Source: Monoraphidium neglectum (lineage: Eukaryota > Chlorophyta > Chlorophyceae > Sphaeropleales > Selenastraceae). Taken from it: 27,474 nt of DNA. Shown here in pieces: positions 1 to 8,900 of the stretch. Location of the stretch: positions 1-27,474 of the forward strand of contig NW_014013212.1 of the NCBI RefSeq assembly GCF_000611645.1, written 5' to 3'. The translations under genes and the position numbers were made by a program. The notes under the pieces are model-generated. The model saw only the letters and a list, made by a program, of their open reading frames with translations, was not told the DNA's origin and ran no database searches. Numbering within the stretch: position 1 is the first letter of the stretch; each line of letters starts with the position of its first letter.

Positions 1-211
1 GGGTGGGGGTTGGGGCGGAGAGGGAGGTGGAGAGGGCCGACGCGACTGCCGGGTAGCTGAGGGGCTCGGTGGGGCGAGTATGCACATGTGACCCCGCTGA
101 TTAGCACGGGTTTTGAGCGATCGAAGTCGCGAGGGCGCAGCTGCCCCGGAGTGGATGCGCCGTCACCACCGGGTGTGTGCACGCTGCGAGCAGCGGCGCC
201 CCGTCGCGCAC

Positions 212-640
212 CTGGCGCGCTCGCGTCTCGAGCTCAGCGATAGACTGGCTCACATCCACACCGTTCTCCTCTGCAACCTTCCTAACCTGTGGAGCGCAAC
301 GAGCGGGCTGAGTACGGGATATAATATAACGCTCGCGTCAAAGCCCATCAGGGGGCGGTGGATGGCTGACCTCCTTGATGCGCTTGTCGAGCTCTAGCAG
401 CGGCTTCTCAAACTCCAGAGTGGTGATGTTCTGCGCCCTGTCCGTTGCGGGGCCGAACCGCGCCAGCATCGACTCCACCCACGCCTTGCCCCGCTCTTGC
501 AGGTCCGCCTTTCCGGTCTGCCCCATCTCCCCGAGGGCCCGCATCTGAGTGGCAATCCTAGGTGCCGAACGGACACATGGAGCACTGCTGCGGGCCCCAG
601 CCAGCCTCTGCTGCCCTCCTAGGCGCATGTGCAGTGCCAT
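212..640 (-). CDS. CAC3: Plastid acetyl-CoA carboxylase carboxyltransferase subunit alpha, N-terminal part (runs off left edge)
   Basis: The alpha subunit of the carboxyltransferase half of the prokaryotic-type acetyl-CoA carboxylase moves the carboxyl group from biotin to acetyl-CoA, making malonyl-CoA for fatty-acid synthesis in the chloroplast stroma. Two exons are visible: 640-371 (90 codons, phase 0) and 286-212 (25 codons, phase 0), joined over an 84-base GT-AG intron. Residues about 75-115 match the N-terminal alpha-CT/AccA helical segment (LEFEKPLLELDKRIKE, then VRKVAEENGVDVSQ and IAELETRARQ). The first ~32 residues are rich in Arg, Ala and Ser with almost no acidic residues, as in a chloroplast transit peptide, which supports the ATG at 640; an in-frame upstream start near 721 is possible. 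A donor follows 212, and the catalytic crotonase-fold region must lie beyond position 1. No further exon is recognisable in 1-211. Confidence 0.8.
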
Positions 641-1022
641 CGCAGCGCGCTGGCACAATGGGCTATGAAGGGTGATGGTTAGGGACAACGGACGCGCTGT
701 ACAACGTGAATTGGGCTTCACCTGATCGTTCGGAGGGCCCGTCTGCCAAGCTACTCGCTCAACCTACGCAGCATCGACAGCGTCCCGGGAGCGCGAGCCA
801 CACACGCCCTTGATGTATACAGGCACTTGTGATATTTTCTTCAGCTCTAGGTCACTGTCGTGGCGCAATGCCCTCACTGCCTCACTCAGTGATCTTGACT
901 TCTGTCACTACGACGATCGTGCGTGCTTTGACGATCTATCGAGCCGCCTGTGCGCAAATTCAACTCCTTGACGAGCCCCAAGCATTGCATTGACTAGAAC
1001 ACCTGCCTGCATCGCCTTCTGT
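641..1022. other. Intergenic: upstream of CAC3 and 3' of the STPGR gene
   Basis: This stretch lies between two minus-strand genes, so it should hold the CAC3 promoter and 5' UTR and the STPGR gene 3' UTR. I saw no convincing coding exon. I also found no TGTAA signal on the minus strand here, so the STPGR 3' end is undefined. Confidence 0.5.
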
Positions 1023-2998
1023 TCAGACCAAATACGTCCCTGGTCCAGGCACCCCGTCATGCCCATGCTGTACAGACAGCGCGCCAACCCTGCTGCCTCC
1101 GCTCGCGCCTGCGCTGCCCGACCGCGCCACGCCGCCGCTGGCACTGCCTCCCCGGGATGCCCGGCCACCCGTACTGCCATCCCGTTGGCGCCGCGGCGCC
1201 GCAGCGCCGTCCCGGTCGCTGAAACGGCCGCTGGAGCCAAAGGAGCACGCCCCCGTGCTCCGGTGCGCGCTGAGCACCTGCCGCCCGAGGCTCGACGCCT
1301 GGCCCAATGCAGGCCCGCGGCTGGCAGTGCACAGCAGTGCCTGCAAATGTTGCGATTGGCGCTCGGCTGGGCCGCGACCTCACTATTTGTGTTACGGCGC
1401 ATTCCAGCCCAAGTTGCACAAGTACAGTTTCCGCCCCCAGCGCTGCGGCGACACGCGCACATGAGCCGCTGGCAGCAGCTTGGACCCACCTGCTCTTCTG
1501 CCCTACTGAGTGCCTGCTTCAGGTGCGCGTCCCTTTTGGCCCTTGGCAGCCGCACAGAGGGCGCCGTCGTCGCCTCACTGGAGACCTGCGGAGCCAGACG
1601 TGCACGAGGCCGCTCACCCCCATTTAAAGCAGGAGCAGGTCACGCACGTTCGCGGCAAGCAAGGGCTGCTGCAGCTTTCACCGGCCATGCGCTGGCAGTC
1701 AGGGGTGGGGGCGCAGACGCCTGCACCCTCGCGCACCTGATTTCCGAACGCGGAGCGCTCCGCCCCCGCGTAGCTGCCGGGCGCTGGGCCCCGCACGTAG
1801 CTCGGCGCGTCAGACGCCGCGAGCCCGCAGCCCAGCAGCATCGCCGAGCGCGCTTTACCACCATGAAACGTCCACTTCGGCGCGTCGCCGAGGTGCCCGA
1901 CAGGCATCCTGCGGTGTCAAAGGTGAGGGCAGAGGTTGCGGGATTGCGTGTGCTGCTTGCACGCATGCACACCCGCCCTGGCCGCCGTGTGAAACTCCTC
2001 TGACACCTGTGTAATCCAGCGCGGTCGCCGACGCAGTTGCACACCCCGGGGCAATGACAGTGAAATGATCCCCTGCTACACAGCTCTGGATGGTATCCAA
2101 TACACGTTTCGGTACAAACGTATCTCTGTCGATCACACAACGTGCGCCAACCTGGGGGCTACGAGCACAGGGTCAGAGGACAGACCCTTGCGGGGGCGCC
2201 GCGTCGGCTCGCAGGCAGCGCGGCGCTCCCTCCCTATGCGAGCCACCGCCGCCGTCGCCATCCGCGCCACGGGCGCCTGCGCGCGACAGCGCCACAAACG
2301 GCGGCGCCCTCATTGGCGATGATACACGCAAGGTGTTTGCCCTGGACTTTCACCGCCCCCCGGACCTTCCCCCGTGTGAAGCGGCTCACCGGCTGGCCCA
2401 ATGTGGGAAAGTCGGTTTTGTAGTCACACGGGCCAGGACTGGCAGGCCTCCTATGCTCGGCATCTCGGCAGCTGATAGTAATTGCCGGCGCGCTGGCGCA
2501 CCGCGACAGCACCTGTGCACGTACAGAGCCGACACACGCGGGCGGCATTTGGGGATTGGTCACGCCGTGCTGCCGACACACAGCCTTTTATACAGAGGCG
2601 GCTTGCAATGCGCAGACATTATGAGGCCAGATCACGCTGCAGCACAAAGCAGCGACGAGCGTTGAAGGTGACTGGTACAGCCGTACACACCTGTGACTTG
2701 CCCAGGCCTGGACTGACGTTGTAAACTGGTCCTGGCGAGGCATGCCCCAGCTGCAGGGGGTCGAAAGCAGGGCCGCCGACCTTGCGCGTTCGGGCTCCTT
2801 TGGTGAAGGCCGGCGATGCCCCTGTCAGCCGAGTAGACAGGACCTGCAGTGCGCAATGCATGCGTTCTTAGTCTTGATTGTCTGCCACAGCATAAGGGAG
2901 GCGTTCTGCATAGCGAGGCCTAGCTTCCACTCGGCGGTTCTGACCTGGCAGCCGAACATGGAACGTGTTCCAAAATGTGCGTCATCTGACTCGATCAT
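1023..2998 (-). CDS. STPGR (SHIPPO, ODF3-like) PGP-repeat protein, axonemal type
   Basis: Proteins with STPGR (PGP-rich) repeats are mostly microtubule-associated proteins of cilia and sperm tails. Five exons give a 293-residue protein: 2998-2945, 2843-2691, 2512-2328, 1908-1737 and 1340-1023. All junctions agree in phase. The repeat pattern recurs: FGTRSMFG near the N terminus; QVLSTRLTGASPAF followed by SPGPVY (54-59); QVLSRCASAPAITI followed by SPGPCDY (94-100); DAPKWTF followed by GPAPGSY (171-177); and GRQVLSAHRSTGACSFGSS ending in VPGPGTYLV at the C terminus (285-293). Exons 2 and 3 both start at the same point of the repeat, directly after the Gln codon of QVLS. The exon 3 donor (phase 2, GTGTAT after 2328) is the weakest junction; better-looking donors upstream in that exon are out of phase. 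The last exon has a Gly/Ser/Arg-rich linker. The function is inferred from the family only. Confidence 0.72.
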
Positions 2999-4179
2999 GT
3001 TGTGGTGGATAAATTAATCTTGTGATGCCAAGACAGGATTCCTCGTCCTGCCAGAACGTGGAGTTGCGTTTATCACCGTATAGAGCGCGAAAAGGCATCC
3101 CTAAACTCGCAGGATATCGTATGCATGATGTAGTCATATAGACCTCACTGATACGCGACGCGACATTAGAAGCGCATGGCCCACACGCACCGCCGCTGAC
3201 TACCCGGACGAGTCGCCCTGCGACGCACCCTGTTGGTTCAGCCTATTCACATTTTGCACAGATGACGTTGATGAGGACGCTGCTGGGCATACTTGTGAGG
3301 GCAAGGCAGCGGCGAAGACGTATTGAGGGGATGGGTCGGGGCGCGCACCCCCCCAAACCGCGCCTTGTTCCCTGACCCCTCAAAGCACTTTCGCTGCTAT
3401 CCTCACGGCCGCCCAACCTCTGCCCAGCCCCTACCTGCAGCGCCGCTCTGCTGTGACTCCGCACGCCCGCCACCAAGCTGAATTACGTCCCAACAATCGG
3501 GTTACATACACATTGAGGTTGGCCCCACTACGGAACACAACACAGTCATCACCATCTGAAGAACTTCTTCAGATGCCTGCCTTGAAGGCAAGGGCGCTTG
3601 TTTGAATGCCTATCCCCTGCCAGACAACCTGTCACCAACGAGCATACAGGCGCAGGCCGTGCGTGATTTATTTGCAAGGGTGTGTAGAGACCTTCCCATC
3701 GGCCTGCCGGTGGGAGTGCAACAACCGCATGGCAAAAAGCAGAGCTGCAAGGGGGCAAGAAAATGGCACGCCAGGCCGCCAACACCAGCACTGGCGACGC
3801 CGCTGCACGCCTACTGTTTATAGATCAACGGGCCTTGCGGGTCGTGGTGAGCAGCGATGCATGGTGGAAGAGCGCGGCCAAGCGACGCGCAAGGGCTCGA
3901 GGCTGGCGGAACATATTCCAGGCGCGGTGCTGCCAAAGCCTACTATGATTTGAGCGGCGGCTTGCCGGCGGCCTGCGCGCGCCGAGTCGCGAGCGGACCG
4001 CCGGTGCCGTGCTTGCCGCCGCGGCTGCGGCTGCCCGTGGCCGTGGCGCGCGCCGCGCTTGGCCCTGGCGCCCCCTTGATCGGCGCGCGTGCCGCGGCGC
4101 CCGCCTGCCGAGAGGGGGTTGAACGGGAGGGTGCCCGGGTGCGTTGGCCAGCCCTGTCATTGATAATCATCATAGCACC
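2999..4179. other. Gene-free interval holding the PWWP gene 3' UTR
   Basis: This 1.2 kb interval lies upstream of the STPGR gene start and downstream of the PWWP gene stop, both minus strand. It contains a minus-strand TGTAA at 3506-3502. Open frames on both strands lack recognisable motifs or plausible splice patterns, and I see no further gene. Confidence 0.5.
3502..3506 (-). terminator. Candidate polyadenylation signal TGTAA for the PWWP gene
   Basis: TGTAA on the minus strand, about 670 bases after the PWWP stop codon. The pentamer is the usual polyadenylation signal of chlorophyte nuclear genes. It is the nearest one downstream of this gene, but a five-base match can occur by chance. 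Confidence 0.4.
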
Positions 4180-4928
4180 TCAGAGAGCAACTTCATGCTT
4201 CTTGCGCACCCAAGGATCACCGGCGCAGACATTGACACCCTTCCCCTGCCGGCCCACCTTGTGCCTGCGGCCCGCCTTCCGCTCCCCGTGCCCCTGCTGC
4301 TGCCGCGGGCTTGACGGCGAGTGCTGCTCCTCCCGCTGCACCGCCAACGCCGGAGGCGGCTGCGGCTGCTGCGGCGGCGCCGCGCCATACAGCTCGTCTG
4401 CAGGCGCAGAAAACGCCTCTGGCAGCACGTCCCTGTCCGCGTACGCGCGAGCCTCGGCCACGGCGCGCACGAAGGCGGCGGCCTTGGAGCGGGCGGCGCG
4501 CTCCGCGGATTGCGGGTGGTCCCACGGGGACAGGTTTCGCGGCTCCAGGTACGACACCTGCGGGGCGGGGCGGGTGCAAAAGAATACAACAGGTGCAAGG
4601 TCGGACTCAAGTCGGGCGCCAGCATACTCGCCTTGTTGTGCCGCGTCAGGCAGGCAGGCAGGCTCGTGGCGGCGCCGCAAACGCGGCGCCGCCCGGATGA
4701 CGCGGGCGTCCTAGGAGCCCTGGCGTCCATCCGGCGCGTGGGGCCGAGGCGCCCACCTCTGCGCCAGGCCCGAAAAACCTGACCGGCACGCGAAGCGCGG
4801 GGCAGCCGCCGCCAGCTGCCTCCCGCGCGGGCGCGGGGATCGCGGCGTCGTCCGATGCCAGCGCCAGGCAGGGCCACCACGGGAAGAGCGACATCTTGCC
4901 CCACAACAGAGTGCCGGGCGCCGGGCCA

Positions 4929-4990
<62 letters not shown>

Positions 4991-5276
4991 CTTGTAGGGC
5001 ACTTCCTGCAGCTGTGGTGGTTCTTGCCGCAGAAGCAGGGGCTGCGCCGGGGCCTGCTGCGAAACCGAGGCCTTCTTCTGTTGCTGCTGCTGCAGAGCGG
5101 AGGCCGCTGCCGTGGGCTGCAGGGAAGCAGCCGGCAGGCACAGCTTGGATGGCTGCTTGGGGGACTGCGCGGATGGCGGCGCCATTGAAAGCTTGGTGCC
5201 TGGCATGAGCTTCAAGGGTACCTGCGCCTGCTGCTGCACCTCGTCCTCCTGACGCACTGCTGCTTGCGTCGCCTTG

Positions 5277-5341
<65 letters not shown>

Positions 5342-6313
5342 CCGCAGCTGCCGCCGCAGCTGCCCAGGCGGCGGCGTGTGCTGGCCCTCAAACAACGGGC
5401 GGCCCGGTGGCGCCTGGCCTGTAAAATTGGCATCGCCGCCGCCCTTCCCGGGCCCCTCAGGCTGGGACCAAGTTGCCACCTCTGCCGCCGCCGCAGCCTG
5501 CGCCCCCGCGGAGGCCGCCGCCTCCGCCACGGCCGCGGCGGCGGCGGCAGCCGCGGCGGTCCCCTGGTTGGCGCTGAGCGAGCCTGAGGGTTGAAGCCGC
5601 AGCCGCGGCGGGGGCACGCTGGGCTGCCACAGCCAGCTGCCCCAGTCCGGGTCGGCGCGCGGCGAGACGGCCATCGCCGAAAATAATTGCCGCGAGAAGG
5701 AGCCGCCTGCCGGCGGGGATGATGAGCGAGTGCGAGCGGTTGTGGACTGCTGTGGGCTGCGAGCACGCACCAACAAATGCTTGAATGGGTTCTTGGAAGG
5801 TAGGTAGCGTGCTGGAGCCCCCATCATGCTGTTGAGCCTCACTAGACGGCGTCAGGGGTAAGGCGCAAACATGCGGCAAGTAGGTGAGGGTGAGCCCAGC
5901 AAAGATCTGAATGATCTGAGCTCAGTCTCACCTAGCCGTGGGCTACCGCAGTCCATGCTGGCAGGCGCCCATGCGCCTAAATCCAGCGAGTGGCTCCTGT
6001 CAAATGCTACGGCACCCCCCAAGTTGTTGTGGTCGGGGTCAACCGGCGAGTATGGATCGCATGGCAGCGGCGAAATCGAAACGGCGCCGATATGCTGCGG
6101 CCACCCATCTGCGGTGTGGGCGGCAGCGAGGCAACCTTCAGGCCGTCAGACTGATATTAAAGCGCTTTCCAGGTCTATGAGAGGCCGACGCAGACAATCA
6201 CGCACCCACACTCCAAGTGAGTGTCGCGCAGGCCCGAACTCACTCCCGGGCTTCTCCCCGCCGGAAATCCAATCATCCAAATCCTCATCAGGCAGAAAGA
6301 GGTTATGGTTCAT
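4180..6313 (-). CDS. PWWP-domain protein with long polyglutamine tracts
   Basis: PWWP domains read methylated histone tails and bind DNA, so a nuclear chromatin role is likely. Four exons give about 569 residues: 6313-6244, 6108-5932, 5841-4757 and 4557-4180, with phases 1, 1 and 0. The N terminus is acidic (LFLPDEDLDDWI). It is followed by a Ser/Pro/Ala-rich region, an alanine run, and two Gln tracts of about 20 residues. The domain starts near residue 392 (GTLLWGKM), carries the signature FPWWP at about 402-406, and runs through VRFFGPGAE across the last intron into VSYLEPRNLSPW. This splice rejoins the end of the domain in frame, which strongly supports the junction. A helical segment and a basic tail (about 550-569) follow. 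The acceptor of exon 3 (CTAG) is weaker than the others. The frame stays open upstream of 6313 as far as 6532, so a longer N terminus is possible. The substrate of the PWWP domain is unknown. Confidence 0.75.
4931..4986. repeat. (CTG)n coding microsatellite, C-terminal Gln tract
   Basis: An uninterrupted run of about 18 CTG triplets on the plus strand, read as CAG on the minus strand. It encodes the Gln tract directly before the PWWP domain of the 6313-4180 gene. Confidence 0.97.
5278..5338. repeat. (CTG)n coding microsatellite, N-terminal Gln tract
   Basis: A second pure CTG run of about 20 triplets, about 290 bases from the first and in the same exon of the PWWP gene. It encodes about 20 glutamines. 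Confidence 0.97.
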
Positions 6314-7000
6314 GTCGGCCCGGAAATGACACGAGGGCTGGTTGCGTGTTTCACCAAAGGCCAAAGATATGACACCAAGCTCAGCAGGACGATTGGCCTT
6401 TGTATGTTGAAGACTGATGGGCGAGCGTGACGTGGACGGGAAGCACTCAGCCGCGAGCACACCGAGCGCTGCAGGGCAGCTTCGCCCATGCACAGTCGGG
6501 GATGCACTGCTGACTTCACCGTCGCGACACACGAGACAGAGCAGTGGCTATGATAGGTGAGCACACATGAGATGATCAAACTTGATCTACATCGGGTTGT
6601 GTGGCTGCACCTGAGTGAGCGAACCAGGGCCCGGTCGCCGGCCGGCAAACCGCCCTGGGGTGGCGGTTGGTGCTGTTTTCTATGTGGCCACGGCACTACA
6701 GGGTCGGCCTCGGCCAATAAACCGCACGTTTGTGCACGCGCGATGCACTGTCCTGTTACCATTGAGAAGGCGATATGGCTCAACTGACACGTGTGATCCA
6801 GTCAGACCCCTCCATCGAATTATGCTGCAGTTGAGTTGACACCATAACACGGTTGACATTCCATCGGGCCTGACACACAATGTTGTCCGGTGATTTAATC
6901 AGCTTCACCAGCAGCAATGGACGAGCCTTCATTATGGGAAACACCTGCCTTCCCAAGGGGACTGACGGGCCAAGTCCTGGCAAAACGCCTCTGAAACGAT
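6314..7000. other. Gene-free interval upstream of the PWWP gene
   Basis: Presumed promoter and 5' UTR of the PWWP gene on the minus strand, ending where the left inverted-repeat arm starts. The PWWP frame continues open to 6532. Otherwise I see no motif-bearing reading frame on either strand. Confidence 0.45.
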
Positions 7001-7619
7001 GCACGTTTGGCCCCCACCACTGCTGGTGCTGCAGGGCTCTGTGCTGCATAATTGGTTCTACAATACAGATGGGTTTGTGCAGATGTGTTACACGCGGTTT
7101 TGCAGTAGAATTTCTTGTTGAGGCTCAGCATGCCATGCACCTGCGTCAGTGCCCTGCCTGGGCGATGTCCACAACCCAGCCCAACCCAAATGCTGTCGCA
7201 TGGGCAGCAGCTTCTGCCGCTGCAGTGCTGACAAATGCCACTGACCGAGTAGCCCCACCTGCCTGTTGATGGCGTCCTCGCTGCTGGGATTGCTTGCTGC
7301 CACAATCCACTGGACGTTTTGTACCCAGCAAACCCACCTATCTTGTAAAACCTGTGCTGCCCTGCCTGCCTCCAGCGTGTCGTTAGTCGACATTGCAAAG
7401 CCATCTGCCGTCACGAGTGATGAGCCAGGACCGCGCTTTCGCAGCTCATGCAGTACATCTGATCCACTTTGTCGGGCCTTGAAGTGCATCATCTCGTTGG
7501 AGCTGTCGCCATCCAGCACCAGTATGGCTGATGGATTGCTGTTGCTGGACGCCATCTGTTGAACCCTGCGGCAGGGAGCAGCCACACCGTGACGTAACAG
7601 AGACGCATATCAGCCAGTA
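7001..7619 (-). repeat. Left arm of an imperfect inverted duplication
   Basis: The reverse complement of 7619-7001 aligns by eye along its whole length with 8289-8900, with scattered substitutions and small indels. Landmarks: the reverse complement reads ACTGGCTGATATGCGTCTCT (right arm ACTGGAGTACTTAGATACGTC); then CAGGGTTCAACAGATGG; GCTACTCGGTCAGTGGCA; and finally GCAGCACAGAGCCCTGCAGC and GGCCAAACGTGCA. The homology covers exon, intron-like sequence and flanks, so it is a DNA-level duplication. Confidence 0.9.
7338..7555 (-). pseudogene. Frameshifted first exon of the duplicated unknown gene family (copy 1)
   Basis: Reading from ATG 7555, about 44 of 64 aligned residues match copy 2 (MAS.N.NP.AILVLDGDSSNE at the start, DGF.M.T.DTL near the end). 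After DTLEAG an extra GCAG shifts the frame relative to copy 2, which continues GQYRFYRIG. A GT donor at 7337 corresponds to the copy 2 donor after 8566. If that donor is used, copy 1 leaves the exon in the wrong phase. Two further inserted bases just beyond the donor restore the frame in unspliced sequence, so the copy stays open to about 7088. No counterpart of the later copy 2 exons is visible downstream on this strand. A truncated, decaying copy is the simplest reading; an intact divergent gene is not excluded. Confidence 0.55.
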
Positions 7620-8288
7620 CGTTGTGCGTGCGTGAGGGCCATGGCTCTTGAGGCGGATGTGCAAGTGCAGTGGTAGTTTACCGAAGTGCCAGATTCAATT
7701 CGGAACGCTGCACTGCCCCTGAGTGCAGCAGCTGAGGAGCTGCAGACATTGCCTGCTTTACTGCTTTGTCACAGGAAGCTTGGTCCCAACTGAATGATAA
7801 GGTAAACACCACCTGGTTATCTGTCAGGAACTCGTCCGTTTGCTTTCTTGAACATTTTCCCCTTGAACCTACCGCGTCCTCCACTCCCGCGGCTGGGCCG
7901 TGCGGCCTCCGCTTGAAGTTTGCCGTTCCCCTGTACCTGGACCTAGAAGTACAGGTATAAGGCCAGGTGTGGTGCGCTGGTTGGGTCCAACAGGCACCCA
8001 GGGATGTAGGCTGAGGCCCCTGCAGCGCCATGCTTTATGGGACTGTAGTCATTGGCTGCTTGCGAAGACTTCACAGTCCTGCTGACGGCATGAATGCAGT
8101 CAACAGCAACGCACAACGCGCCTCAAACTTGGAGGCAGGCTCTCATTCTGGTAGTATTGATCAACCCTGGCCTTGTGTTGCGCTGCAGCTTGTCTTTGGA
8201 GGAGTCTGAAGGCCCCTGCATTGCTGTCGGGTAAGAGGGCAGGCTGGGTCTGGGGCATTGGCGTGCTACTGGCACGGCTGCCTGTGTT
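7620..8288. other. Spacer between the inverted-repeat arms
   Basis: About 670 bases of sequence that does not continue the inverted homology. It is where the 5' flanks of the two head-to-head copies meet, so it may hold a shared or bidirectional promoter. I see no terminal inverted repeats, transposase or other gene. Confidence 0.5.
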
Positions 8289-8900
8289 ACTGGAGTACTT
8301 AGATACGTCTCTCTTACATAATTGCATGGCTGCTACCTACCACAGGGTTCAACAGATGGCCTCCGGCAACATCAACCCATTAGCCATCCTCGTCCTGGAT
8401 GGCGACAGCTCTAACGAGCTGATGCGCTTCAAGGCCCCACAGACTGGATCAACTGTACTGCTTGAGCTGGAACAGCGTGGTCCTGGCACACTCATGGCGG
8501 AAGATGGCTTCACAATGACGACTCATGACACGCTGGATGCAGGGCAGTACAGATTTTATAGGATAGGTGCGTTTGCTGTGCAACACGTCCAGTGGGTTGT
8601 GACAGCAAGCAATCACAGCAGCGAGGATGCCATTAACATGCAGGCGGGGCTACTCGGTCAGTGGCAACTGTCAGCACTGCCGCAGCAGAAGCTGCTGCCC
8701 ATGCGATAACATTTGGGTGGGGCTGGGTTGTGCATCGCGTAGGCAGGGCACGGACACAGGTGCATGATGACATGCTGAGCCTCAACAACAAACTCTATTG
8801 CAAAACCATGCGTGAGACATCTGCACAAATCCACCTGTTTTGTACAACCATTTGAGCAGCACAGAGCCCTGCAGCACCGGTGGGGGGGGCCAAACGTGCA
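8289..8900 (+). repeat. Right arm of the imperfect inverted duplication
   Basis: Partner of the arm at 7001-7619 in opposite orientation. It contains exon 1 of the copy 2 gene (8356-8566) and about 330 bases of its first intron. Homology ends near GGCCAAACGTGCA at 8900. The remainder of the copy 2 gene (9087-10649) lies outside the duplicated unit. Confidence 0.9.

Noticed and set aside
1614..1736. Extension of STPGR exon 4 beyond 1737
   Set aside because: The frame continues to 1614 but lacks PGP motifs. A donor at 1736 and an acceptor at 1341 join in phase 0 to the last repeat and the terminal PGPGTY motif.
990..2003. Long plus-strand open frame (337 codons) opposite the STPGR gene
   Set aside because: Arg/Ala-rich composition typical of the antisense frame of GC-rich coding DNA. 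The minus strand carries repeated PGP motifs with consistent splice phases.
3857..4714. Plus-strand open frame of 285 codons
   Set aside because: Cys/Arg/Ala-rich shadow of the PWWP last exon and its flank. It has no motif, and the opposite strand holds a coherent PWWP domain.
7001..8900. Transposon or MITE interpretation of the inverted repeat
   Set aside because: No target-site duplication, terminal repeat or transposase could be recognised, and the arms contain the start of a protein-coding exon. It is kept as a segmental inverted duplication, though a genome-wide copy count could change this.
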